Source of the DNA: Thalassotalea_H sp040779345
Lineage (GTDB): Bacteria; Pseudomonadota; Gammaproteobacteria; Enterobacterales; Alteromonadaceae
Length of the DNA stretch: 64,000 bases
Assembly (NCBI GenBank): GCA_040779345.1
Contig: JBFONU010000010.1
Location: 97,092 to 161,091, forward strand
Direction: 5' to 3'
The position numbers and the translations under genes are program-made. Of this stretch, positions 38,649 to 49,200 are shown one piece after another (the stretch's first letter is position 1; every line of letters begins with the position of its first letter). Under the pieces are notes generated by a model that searched no databases, had not been told where the DNA came from, and saw nothing but the letters and a program-made list of their open reading frames with translations.

Positions 38649-41521
38649 ATTGACCCCTCTTCAAAATCATAGACGTCATCGTTCTCCATCATTTGATCAT
38701 CTTGATATTTTATCGCATCAATCACTTCGGCAGCGCTGGCTAAGGTATCAACATCTAAGAAAGCGATCAGAGGTAAATCTATTGCTAATTCACTACGTAT
38801 TTTTGAAACAAGCTGCGTTGCAAGGATTGAATCTCCCCCCATTTCGAAAAAGCTGTCATAAATACCAATAGTCTCAGGAGCAACTTCCATTGCTTTTGAC
38901 CAAATAGAAACTAGTTTTTTCTCTGTCTCTGTACGAGCCGCCTGATAAGGTTTAGTTGACTGGGTAGAATTTGATGCTAAATTTTCTGTTGTTAAATCAA
39001 CGATATTGGTTTTTGTTTTAGACTTTTGAGAAGTACTTTTTTTAACCGTATCTACACTTTCATCTACAGATGCTTCAAACCAATATCTATCTTTAGCAAA
39101 TGGGTAACCTGGTAACGATATACGTTGTGTATTTATATTTTGCCAAATATTTTCCCAAGGAAGTTCAACACCATTCACCCATAATAAGGCTAACTGTTGC
39201 CACTCTTGACTTAACAGGCTTGATTCTATTTGTTTACTTCCCATGTCTTGAGTAATTAAACTCATTAAGGGATTCATTTTCGCGTGTGCTAAGTTACCAT
39301 AAAATATACCGTGATCTTGTAAATCAGGTTGAGTTTGCAAGTTTGTGCCACTCACTAACTTTAACTTTTCAAGTAATTCATTTGATGAAGCCGCAATAAT
39401 CGCCAGCTTTTCATCCATCATTTCTCGGCCAGTTTGTACAGAATAAATCATATCTGTGAAAGAAATATCAGTCGTTTTAACAGAAAGAAAGTCGATATAC
39501 TTTTGAACATAATCACTTAGACGTTGGTGATTTTTTGCAGACAAAATAAACAATTGAGACGTACCCGCCTCTCCTTTAACTTTCGCAATAGTCTTTGGAA
39601 CGATATCCGCATTAATATATTCTTCTAATAACAAATGAACATTAACTCCACTATCAGCAAAAGAGTTAACTCCTGCTCTGATGGGGGTATCTTTATCTTT
39701 TCTAATACTGTCAAATGCTATCGCTTTATTAGCAATATATAATGGATGCGATTTATTCTTGATATCAATAAATTCACTCACACTATTATTGGTGATTGTT
39801 GCTGGAAATTGCTTATGTGCAAGAGACAATGCAACTTTTATCACACTAGCCATACCACTGGCAGGTTCAAGATGCCCAATATTGCCCTTTAGACTACCTA
39901 AGGCACAATGTTTGCCATCTGGTTTAATATTTTTATAGACGTTTTTAATGCCTTCAAATTCAAAAGAGTCACCCCATTTTGTCGCATAACCATCAACTTC
40001 TATATAATTAATGTTCTCTGGCGTTATTGACGCATTTTCATAACAACCTTTTAATACTTCGGTGATAGCCTGATGCTTTATTTCAGAGATATCATTGGCA
40101 TTACCACGGTTATTTTGATGACAAGATTTTATGACAGCATAAATTTTATTATTGTCTTTTTTGGCATCATCTAAACGTTTTAAAATAATAGTGCCAATTC
40201 CCTCTCCTCGGGTAAAACCATTCGCTTTATCATCAAAAACACCACAAGTACCATCAGGAGACAGCATGCCGTATTGGCTACCTGCGATATAATCATCTGC
40301 AAACAGGTTTAAACATACACCGGCCGCCATCGCTAAGTTACTTTCCCTATTAATTAAAGAATAATAAGCTCTATTAATAGCCACTGCTGAAGATGCACAA
40401 TTAGTGTTGATAGATTCGCTTGGCCCACAAAAGTTGAACACATAAGATAAGCGATTGGCTAAATAGTAGCTATGACTTGAAGAACTAAATACCGGCCCAT
40501 CTTTCATTTGCACCGCACTTTTCCTTAAATATTGTTCATATTCACAATATTCATAACCAACAAAAACACCGGTCTTCGATCCAGAAATTTTAGCTGTATC
40601 GATACCAGCATCTTGAAAAGCTCGATAGGTCTCTTGTAATAAGAGTCTTTCTTGAGGATCCATAATGGCAGCCTCATCTGAAGAAAGCTTAAAAAACTCT
40701 GGGTCAAAGCAGTCAACGTCTTCAATCAAGGCTCCCCATTTCGATGATGTTTTATCGCTATTAGGTGAGTCACTGTAATGATCTTGCCATTTCCATCTCG
40801 ATGAAGGTATTTCGCTTATACTATTTTTTTGGTCGAGTAGGTTTTGCCAGAATGTCCGTGTATCTGGAGCATCAGGAAAATTACAACTAAGGCCTATTAT
40901 CGCTATATCTTGAGATTGTTGTGAAGGTTCTTGCTGTGCTTGATTCGAAAATGTATCACGAATGCTTTGCACAATATCTACTGATTCAGCATGATCGTAA
41001 TGTGTGATCAATTCCTCAAAGTGGTTTGTTACTAAAACGTCAACTATCTCATCAAGAGATTGGAAACGATAACCAGTTAGATCAATAGCAAACTGTTGAT
41101 TGATATGACGCAATAAGCTGTCAAATTTTGTCTGAGTATTTCTTGTTCGTAATGTTCTATTATTGCCTCTCAACGTCCGAGTTACCGGGTTCACTTTAGC
41201 TGTTGAAGCAATGGCTGATGGACTATTTTTATTGATAGAAGGCGCATGTTCAGGCTCAGTTCTTACTACTGCTGGTGGTAAGTTATTACTCTCTAAATCA
41301 TTTTGAATCGAGTCAGCTAATTCTTTTACCGTATTAACATCTGTTAGTTGCGCCGGAGTAATTGAAATATCGAGTCTTTTTGAAAGGTTAGTGATCATTT
41401 CCATCATAATAATGGAATCCATGCCAAAGCTTTCAAATCCAGCATCAATATCTAATTTTCCGGCAGGCATTCTTAAAGTGCTTTCAACAACACTAATAAC
41501 TTCAGTTAATACATTTACCAT
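38645..41521 (-). CDS. ACP-KS0-PCP transfer protein
   Basis: 958 residues. An N-terminal ACP (GMDSIIMMEM, Ser near 33) is followed by a ketosynthase (about 205-620) and a C-terminal PCP-like carrier (FFEMGGDSILATQ, near 893). The KS keeps its Cys (NTNCASS, near 373) and NIGH, but the His of EAHGTGT is replaced: the segment reads EVDGYATKWGD near 515. This is the hallmark of non-elongating KS0 domains, which only move the chain from one carrier to the next. The protein sits between the aminotransferase and the NRPS. The likely sequence is amination on the first ACP, KS0 transfer to the PCP and condensation with Ser. The C-terminus (YDFEEGSI) resembles acidic docking tails and the next protein starts with a TubC-like domain. 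Confidence 0.93.
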   Translation of the reverse strand: MVNVLTEVISVVESTLRMPAGKLDIDAGFESFGMDSIIMMEMITNLSKRLDISITPAQLTDVNTVKELADSIQNDLESNNLPPAVVRTEPEHAPSINKNSPSAIASTAKVNPVTRTLRGNNRTLRTRNTQTKFDSLLRHINQQFAIDLTGYRFQSLDEIVDVLVTNHFEELITHYDHAESVDIVQSIRDTFSNQAQQEPSQQSQDIAIIGLSCNFPDAPDTRTFWQNLLDQKNSISEIPSSRWKWQDHYSDSPNSDKTSSKWGALIEDVDCFDPEFFKLSSDEAAIMDPQERLLLQETYRAFQDAGIDTAKISGSKTGVFVGYEYCEYEQYLRKSAVQMKDGPVFSSSSHSYYLANRLSYVFNFCGPSESINTNCASSAVAINRAYYSLINRESNLAMAAGVCLNLFADDYIAGSQYGMLSPDGTCGVFDDKANGFTRGEGIGTIILKRLDDAKKDNNKIYAVIKSCHQNNRGNANDISEIKHQAITEVLKGCYENASITPENINYIEVDGYATKWGDSFEFEGIKNVYKNIKPDGKHCALGSLKGNIGHLEPASGMASVIKVALSLAHKQFPATITNNSVSEFIDIKNKSHPLYIANKAIAFDSIRKDKDTPIRAGVNSFADSGVNVHLLLEEYINADIVPKTIAKVKGEAGTSQLFILSAKNHQRLSDYVQKYIDFLSVKTTDISFTDMIYSVQTGREMMDEKLAIIAASSNELLEKLKLVSGTNLQTQPDLQDHGIFYGNLAHAKMNPLMSLITQDMGSKQIESSLLSQEWQQLALLWVNGVELPWENIWQNINTQRISLPGYPFAKDRYWFEASVDESVDTVKKSTSQKSKTKTNIVDLTTENLASNSTQSTKPYQAARTETEKKLVSIWSKAMEVAPETIGIYDSFFEMGGDSILATQLVSKIRSELAIDLPLIAFLDVDTLASAAEVIDAIKYQDDQMMENDDVYDFEEGSI

Positions 41522-41522
41522 T

Positions 41523-43277
41523 TTAAATCACTCCTTCTTGGAAATTTTGCAAATCAGACTTTATTAACCGCTTAAGTTGTTCGATTTCATCTAAATGGTT
41601 AGATACATTATTTTGACTATTGAACTCGACTGTTTCAGCTATATCGCTATTACTTTGGTCAATACTTTGAGGTAATACGATTTCGACAATTTCTTTTGGA
41701 CTAAAAAAACCTTCATTTAACAGGGTATCTGCACTTTTTGTGATCACATCAATTATTGTTTGAATATCTTTATCGCTATGCGCCGTAGTTAAAAAGAAAT
41801 TACCTGAAACACTAGTTTCAAGACCATTCATTCTCATTAAACACAGCAATAACTCACGTGTTAAACCGTGAGAACCATCTGTGAAGCGAATTTTAAATAA
41901 TGAACTGAACTGATCGATAATAATAGGCAAGTTTTTGTCGACAAAGTGCTTGTTAATTTTGACTGCCATCAACCGAGTTTTTTCATTCAAGTCTTTTTGA
42001 AAACATCCACAGTTATCGCTATTCAATTTACCTGTACAACGCTTCTTAATTTCAGTCAATATTGCCAACGTTGTTGCTATTTTCATTGGGTTACGTGTAT
42101 GAGTACCTGCCATCAATGTTCTTTTCATGTTTGGCATAGAGTCATCATCAAAATTAAAAGTGCCACCATCGGCGAGGTCCATATATTTAGCTGCCCCCGC
42201 TATCATGCCTGTTGGCATACCACCTCCAGGGATCTTACCGTAGGTTGCGATATCAGCTTTAATATTAAAATATCCTTGTGCGCCCCGATGACATGCCCTA
42301 AAACCTGTGATCATTTCATCAAAGATCAACGGCATTTGTTTTTCTATCGTTAGCTTTCGTAGCTCCTGCAAAAACGCTAATGGTTGTATATAAGGATGTC
42401 TAGACTGAATAGGCTCAACTAAAACGCCAGCTATTTCATCTGCATTATCTTCAATAATACTCAACTGATCCATGTTGCCATAATCTAATACAATCAACTG
42501 TTCAGCAAACTCCTGCATCATGCCTAAACCAAGAGCAAGGCTCTCTCCTCTTTGCCCTTTAATCGCAAGTACAGTATCTGACAATCCATGATAAGAACCT
42601 TCAAAAATAACAATTTTCTTTTTACCAGTTGCTGCCCTTGCAATACGGATAGCCCACATAACAGCTTCAGTACCGGATTGTGTAAACAACATTCGCTCAT
42701 GATCGGTAATTTCACAAAACAGCTCTGCCGTTTTAAATAAATCTTCAGTATAACCAACTAAAGGAAAGCCTCTTTCCGACTGTTTTTCAATAGCTTGATT
42801 AATAAACTTTGGTTGATGACCAAAAATATTAACGCCGTTATCACCAGTAATATCGACATATTTATTACCGTCAAGATCATAAAGATAAGCACCTTCGGCT
42901 TTCGTATAAGTTAAATGAAATTGTAACCCTTTCATGCACTTTTTTAAGTTAGCGGTCTTTCTTTGATCTACAAGATATTTTTGTCCGGCTTGGGCATTTT
43001 CTTTTGACTTAGGAGCGAATGTTTCAAATTCACCAACTAACTTATTAATATAAGCTTGTTGCGCCTCTGTTAAATTTCTCTCATCAACAGACTCCAATAA
43101 AGGTAATACTTGTAAGTTTTTATTATTGGATGCATTGTGATTTTCTAAGCCTTTAAGCTTTTCAACCAGTTGCGCTTTTTCATCTTCAGATAAACGTTCA
43201 AAGCTAAGTAATGCTTCATGTTTATCAATATTGTTTGCAATAATTTTTTCAGCGATATTATCTATTGAAATTGACAT
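41523..43277 (-). CDS. PLP-dependent class III aminotransferase (beta-aminating, AMT type)
   Basis: 584 residues, starting 4 nt after the PKS stop with AAAGG overlapping it. The core (about 115-500) belongs to the glutamate-1-semialdehyde/AMT subgroup: YDLDGNKYVDITGDNGVNIF, SGTEAVMWAIRIARA, EGSYHG, IFDEMITGFR and the PLP lysine in ATYGKIPGGGMP near 344. The opening helical region resembles that before the AMT domains of iturin/mycosubtilin synthases, which convert a beta-ketoacyl-ACP to a beta-aminoacyl-ACP. The upstream module has a dead DH and no KR, so it would deliver exactly that beta-keto substrate. Unlike MycA the enzyme is free-standing. The C-terminal tail (NFQEGVI) resembles the acidic docking tails of its neighbours. 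Confidence 0.92.
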   Translation of the reverse strand: MSISIDNIAEKIIANNIDKHEALLSFERLSEDEKAQLVEKLKGLENHNASNNKNLQVLPLLESVDERNLTEAQQAYINKLVGEFETFAPKSKENAQAGQKYLVDQRKTANLKKCMKGLQFHLTYTKAEGAYLYDLDGNKYVDITGDNGVNIFGHQPKFINQAIEKQSERGFPLVGYTEDLFKTAELFCEITDHERMLFTQSGTEAVMWAIRIARAATGKKKIVIFEGSYHGLSDTVLAIKGQRGESLALGLGMMQEFAEQLIVLDYGNMDQLSIIEDNADEIAGVLVEPIQSRHPYIQPLAFLQELRKLTIEKQMPLIFDEMITGFRACHRGAQGYFNIKADIATYGKIPGGGMPTGMIAGAAKYMDLADGGTFNFDDDSMPNMKRTLMAGTHTRNPMKIATTLAILTEIKKRCTGKLNSDNCGCFQKDLNEKTRLMAVKINKHFVDKNLPIIIDQFSSLFKIRFTDGSHGLTRELLLCLMRMNGLETSVSGNFFLTTAHSDKDIQTIIDVITKSADTLLNEGFFSPKEIVEIVLPQSIDQSNSDIAETVEFNSQNNVSNHLDEIEQLKRLIKSDLQNFQEGVI

Positions 43278-43281
43278 ATTT

Positions 43282-46200
43282 TTAGCCTTTAATCATGTTA
43301 TCTAGAAGTTTTTGAAATGCAGCTGTAACGTTTTCAGGTTCATTTAATGATTGTTTTTCATTTGAAGAGTGGCTAATTGAGTCCAATAACCGTTCAAAGT
43401 CGTTACGCTGAATCTGGTGTTGCTGCTTGAGATTATTACTATTAAATGTCAGTGCTTTAAATGTGACCGACACATTGCCCTGATTATCAATAAGATCGAT
43501 GTCTAGTTTAATGGTATTTTCCATATCTCCACTACTACGGCTAAATCGCACCCAAACATACATTTCATGAGTGCAAGCTGACATTATTTTAAGCTTGTCT
43601 AACGATAGCAGCGTTATTAAAGCGTTATGCTTATTAGCCTTATCAGCAATCAAATCGACAGCCGCTTGAAGTGCTCCCTCCATCATACAAGGATGCAAAA
43701 CATATTCATCGATTGTCGTTTCAATTACTGTTGGTAATGATAACTGTACAAGACATTGATTATGTCCTTGATAAGCTGTTCTTACTGGTTGAAGTGAGTT
43801 TTTATATTTCATACCCATTTGTTCATGGTTACGATAAAACTGGCCAGAAACAATGGCTGTTGAACTCATTTGCGCTTGTAATTGTTCTAAATCAATTTGC
43901 CCTGCCTTAACATCAACATTAAGCATCGCAGATCCATGACAATGTAAAAGCTCAACAGTTTCACCCGCTAATGATTGATCAATGCTATATATCTCATAAT
44001 CAATTTGGCCATCGTCCGTTTCAAATAATGCAACTGAAACATCCGTACCTTTTTTGATATTTACTGATTCACTCCAGTGAATATTTTCCAAAGTAATATT
44101 TAGTAATTCATTTTGAGATAACGTAGCTTGTGCAACAGCTTCTCTTACCATTTCTAAACAAGCCATTTCTGATAATATGCTTTGTTCTATAGTACTTTTT
44201 TCGGCTTTAATATCGATTAGGTTTTGCTTAATAAAAAACTCATCACCTTTAAATTGAGCACTATAACTTTGTTGTCTTAACGTCGATGTATTTATGTGTA
44301 GTAATGGATGAAGCACTTTTGATGCAAGTTTTACTGCTTTCTCTTTATTACCAGAGAACCAGTAACGTTCTCTAGCGAATGGATAAGTCGGTAAACTTAG
44401 GCGATTAGGTTTAATGTTCCCATACAACATAGCCCAATCTACTTCGAGCCCTTTCACCCACATTGTAAATATTTCAGCATAGCTCTGCTGTTCAAACCAT
44501 TGTTTAATCTGACTGATATCAACGCCTAAATCTTCTTTCTTAGCAGGTTTACGCCCCTGATAAAAACCATCCATATCTCGCTGACCATCAATGAACGATT
44601 GGAGTTTCACTACTAGCTCTTCTCCAGATTCAACAATAAATGCGACACGGTGTATCATCGCATCTCGTCCTACCTGTAAGGTATATTCAAAGTCAGATAA
44701 ATTAAGGGTTTCTTTACTAATATGAGCCAGCATTAACTCAGCATAAGCGCCTAACCTTTCTTCGGTTTTTGCTGATAAGACAATTAAATGCGGTCGATTA
44801 ACCACAGGAAGTGCTTGCTTATTCTTTGCCAAATACTCTTCTAAAACCACATGAACATTAGCACCACCAAAGCCAAAAGAACTAATACCCGCTCGACGTG
44901 GTAACGGTGCACCATCTGGTCCTTTGATTGCTTGCCAAGGTTGGGTTTTATCAACCATATAGAACGGCGTATCTTTTAGATTAATGTAAGGATTCATCTT
45001 TTCATAATGTAATAACGCAGGTATTTCTTTATTTTTCATTGACAGTAATACTTTAAGGATACCGGCAATACCTGCAGCGGTTTCCAAATGACCAATGTTA
45101 GTTTTAGCTGACGTTAGTCCGATATGAGGCGTTTGTGCTTTTCCTTTGTTATGTTTTTTATATAACGTTGCAAAGGCTTTTTTCATTGCCTGAATTTCTA
45201 TCGGATCACCTAAACTTGTCCCTGTACCATGACATTCAATATAACCAACTGTAGTTGGGTCTATTTGTGCTTTATCATATGCTTCAACCAAAAGCTCAGC
45301 TTGAGCATTAGGATTTGGTGCTGTAAGCATTGTTGAACGCCCACCATGATTTTCTGCCGTTGCTTTGATCACGGCATAAATATGGTCACCATCACTTTCT
45401 GCCATAGACAATGGTTTTATGAATATTGCACCTGAACCTTCACCACGTACATAACCATCAGCACGCTCATCAAACGTTTTACATTTTCCATCACTGGCCA
45501 ACATGCCCGCTGCACCAAAAGAGATAAATGCCGCAGGAGTTAACATGACTTGAACGCCCCCCACGATAGCCATCTCACTACTACCGGTATGTATTGATTC
45601 AATAGCGCGGTGAAGAGCAACTAAAGAACTTGAACAAGCAGTATCAAGGGGTGCACTCGGGCCATGTAAGCCGAGTAGAAATGAAACTCTGTTAGCAAGT
45701 ATGGCATGTGAAGTACCTGACGCTGAATATCCATCAAGCTCAGCGTTTTCAGCAGCCATAATATCGATATAATCTCGCGTTGCTGCCCCCACAAACAAAC
45801 CTGTTTTGGTACCAGCTAAATCAGAGACTTTATGACCAGAATCTTCAACAGCTCCCCATACACTTTCTAGGAAAAGTCGCTGTTGTGGATCTGTCATTTC
45901 AGCTTCTCGTGGTGACATTCCCCAAAATAATGGGTCAAATTTATCCACGCTACGCATAAACCCCCCCCACTTGGACTTGGTTTTATTTTCCTCTTCTAAC
46001 GGGTCTCCGTAATATTCTTGCCAACTCCATCGATCTTCTGGAATAAGCGTAACCATATTATTTTCTGAGTTTCTCAGTTTTTGCCAATACTCATCTAAGT
46101 TATCAGACTGTGGCATAACACCACTGGCCCCAACTATTGCTATAGGTTGTTGTACAAATCTATGCTCGGCTGAAAAGCTGCCATTTGCATTTTTAGCCTC

Positions 46201-49200
46201 AGGAGTTTGGGTTGGTTCAGCACGCCAACCTTTATTGATCGAAAAGCTCTCTTGTTGTTGGGAGCTTGTAGAATTTTTTGGCGCCTGTTCAATATTACTT
46301 GAAGAAACCGTCATTGTAGAACTTTGATGCACAGCTAATGCTTCTTCAGGATGCTCCTCTGCAATGTATTGACCAATTAATCTAATATTTGGGTATTCGA
46401 AGAATAAAACGGGGGTAATATCCAGTTGGTATTTATCATTTACGGCATTAGCAAATGTCGTTAAACCTATAGAGTCAAAACCCAGATCAAGTAAAATTGT
46501 ATCCAGATCTTCCGAATCAAGTTTTAAAAAGTCTATAACAATTTCAGATAAAGCGGATTGAACTAAAGTGGTTAGCTCGCTATCAGCTTGTCCTTCATCT
46601 GCAGGTATCGTTAATGAGGCTGTTGCTTGGTTGTCAGCACCGGTAGATTCCAATAAAGAAGTTTGATCTGAAACTTGTGCAATGCCCCATGCTTTTTCAA
46701 TTTTATCTTGCACCCCTTCAATGACAGCAAAACTAGCAAGGTTAGAGCTTAGTCCTCTAATAAAGGTATTAATCCCTGTTTGCGCAGCTAATGGTTTAAT
46801 ACCTAAACTGTTTCTGAAAAATTGCTCTGTTTGCGCATCTAATTGCATGCCACCATCAGCCCATAAAGACCAATTCAAACTCAAAGTTTTACCAACACGA
46901 AGCCCTTGGTCACGAAGAAGATTTCGTTTATGTGCAAATGAATCCATAAAATGATTAGCAAAAGAGTAATCACTCTGTCCAGCATTACCTGCCAACGCAG
47001 CAAGTGATGAAAACATCACAAAGAAATCAAGTTTCTCATGCTTGGTAATTTCATCTAAATGTAAGGAACCATTTAATTTGGGCGCAAAAACAGCGTTCAT
47101 TTCTTCTGCTGTTTTATTTCGAATATATGCATCTCGCAAAACACCCGCGCTATGAATGATGCCATTAATTTCACCAAACTCAGCTTTGGTTTCTGCGATG
47201 AGTCGTTTGACATCTTCATAGTCAGAGATATCACTTGGTATATAACGTACTTGTGCGCCAAGTTCTCGTATTGCATTGAGTTGTTCTTCTCTTTCTTTAG
47301 AAAGTTCTGAACGCCCTGTTAATACAAGCTTAGCGTGACATTGTTTTGCAAGATATTCAGCAAAGAGTAGACCTAGTCCACCAGCACCGCCAGTGATTAG
47401 ATAAACCCCCTTCTCTTTTATAACGATATCTTGTGAGGCATTATTTATGATTGTCTCATCAAGATTTAACCGTTTGATTTCTTTTACATAACGACCTTGT
47501 ACATCATGAAGCACTGTTAACGATTTAGTACTATCTAAAATGTATTCAGATAAAATTATTTCTAAAACATCATCATTGACAATAAAAGTATCTTGTTGAA
47601 TTTCTAATATTTTACAATCAAGTTTAGGGCTTTCAGCTTGAAGTATTTTCGCGAAGCCATTGATTGCTTCATTGTGTATTTGAGGAGTATCTTTGCTAGA
47701 TAAAAATAAATAGAGAAGCTGTGTTTTATCTTCTAATTTCAGTTCGATCATCGACTGACATAGATTAAGAAAAGCATAAACTCCCTTAGCTAGCGGTTCT
47801 TTTAGTACATCATGACGGTAGTCATTTTCGAAGTTTAATACTGGGATTGCTGGCCAAGCAAAACATATTTTATTAATAGACCATTGTTTATCAGACAAGG
47901 TTTTTATTAACTGGATATAATCAGCTTTGCTCTCAGGATTAATAGTATAAACACCTTCTTCAACCTGCTCATACTTTTCCCCTGGTTTGACCAAAACAAT
48001 ATGATCAGATTTTTTACCTGCCGCTCTTAAACGCTGCTGGTATAACCCCATTAAAGTATTGTTGACATCAAATAATAAAATGTTATTTAACGACTCTGAT
48101 GTTATATCACCAGAAAGTAATGATTTCTCCCACACAGATGAATAATACAATTTAGTAAACTCATCATCACTACCTGCTTGAGTCTCACCTACAGCTGGCT
48201 TTTCATGGACATCCGTCAATGCAACTCCAACAGAGTCGGTCACTCTTACGAGTATTTTTCCGTCAGAGCCAACAATTAGCACATTTTTCTTCGATAAATT
48301 ACTGCCTGACTTTTTATTATCTTTCGCTTCCACAACATAGCTGTAACAGACTGGTGTTAATGGGTGTAATATTTCTACTTGGCCTAGAGAGTAAGGAACG
48401 ATCATTTCGCCAGCAGTATCGCCTACAAGCTGTGCTCCCATCGCTGCCTGAAACGATCCGTCAACAAGCGATGGATGTAAAATATAATCATCAAAATCAC
48501 CCTCACGAATATCAGGTATTTTTAATTCACCTAGCACTTCTTCATTGTTCTTATATACATTCTGCAATACTTGAAAGCTTGGTCCTAAGTGCAGCCCCAA
48601 AGATTTAAATAGTGGATAGGCATCTTTACCTTCGACTACTTTAGCGCATCGAGCTTTTATGCTTTGAAGATCAATATATTCAGATTCAGCATTCTCTTCT
48701 TCTTCACTTGCATACGAAAGTTTACCTTGAGAATAAAGTTGTTTTCCGCCGTCTGCTTTATTGCCAAACACTTCGAAATTTATTGTTTCTCCATTTGGTT
48801 TTAATTCGACAAATGTTTCTGTAGGTATTGAGTTTTCAACAGTTAAAGGACTAACCCACAGAATATTTTTAATCTTCTGTACTTTTCTACCTGCAGCAAT
48901 TTCACCGGCTTTTCTAACTAAATCTAAATAAGCAACCCCAGGTAATGTTGGAATATCAGAGACTAAATGATCATAAATGAAGAACTCTTGCTCATTAAAA
49001 GTCTTCTTAAATATTTGACGCTCAAAGGTGGATTCATTGGTATCCACTAATGGATGTAGCTTGGTTCCTGAAGAAAAACTCAACTCTGATGAAGGTGCAA
49101 TATCAGCAATCCAATGACGTTTGTCTGCAAATGGATATGTCGGTAAAGATGTTCGCTTACCACTGAGCTGCTCTTTGTTCCCCTGCCAATCAGAAAGCAA

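Noticed and set aside
38645..41521. Active elongating ketosynthase in the 958-residue protein
   Set aside because: The His of HGTGT is missing (VDGYAT), so condensation is not expected; called KS0.
41946..42353. 135-residue plus-strand frame rich in Cys and His
   Set aside because: Antisense to the aminotransferase; the Cys/His richness is a by-product of the opposite strand codons.
48219..48608. 129-residue plus-strand frame
   Set aside because: Antisense to the DH region of the PKS; no independent support.
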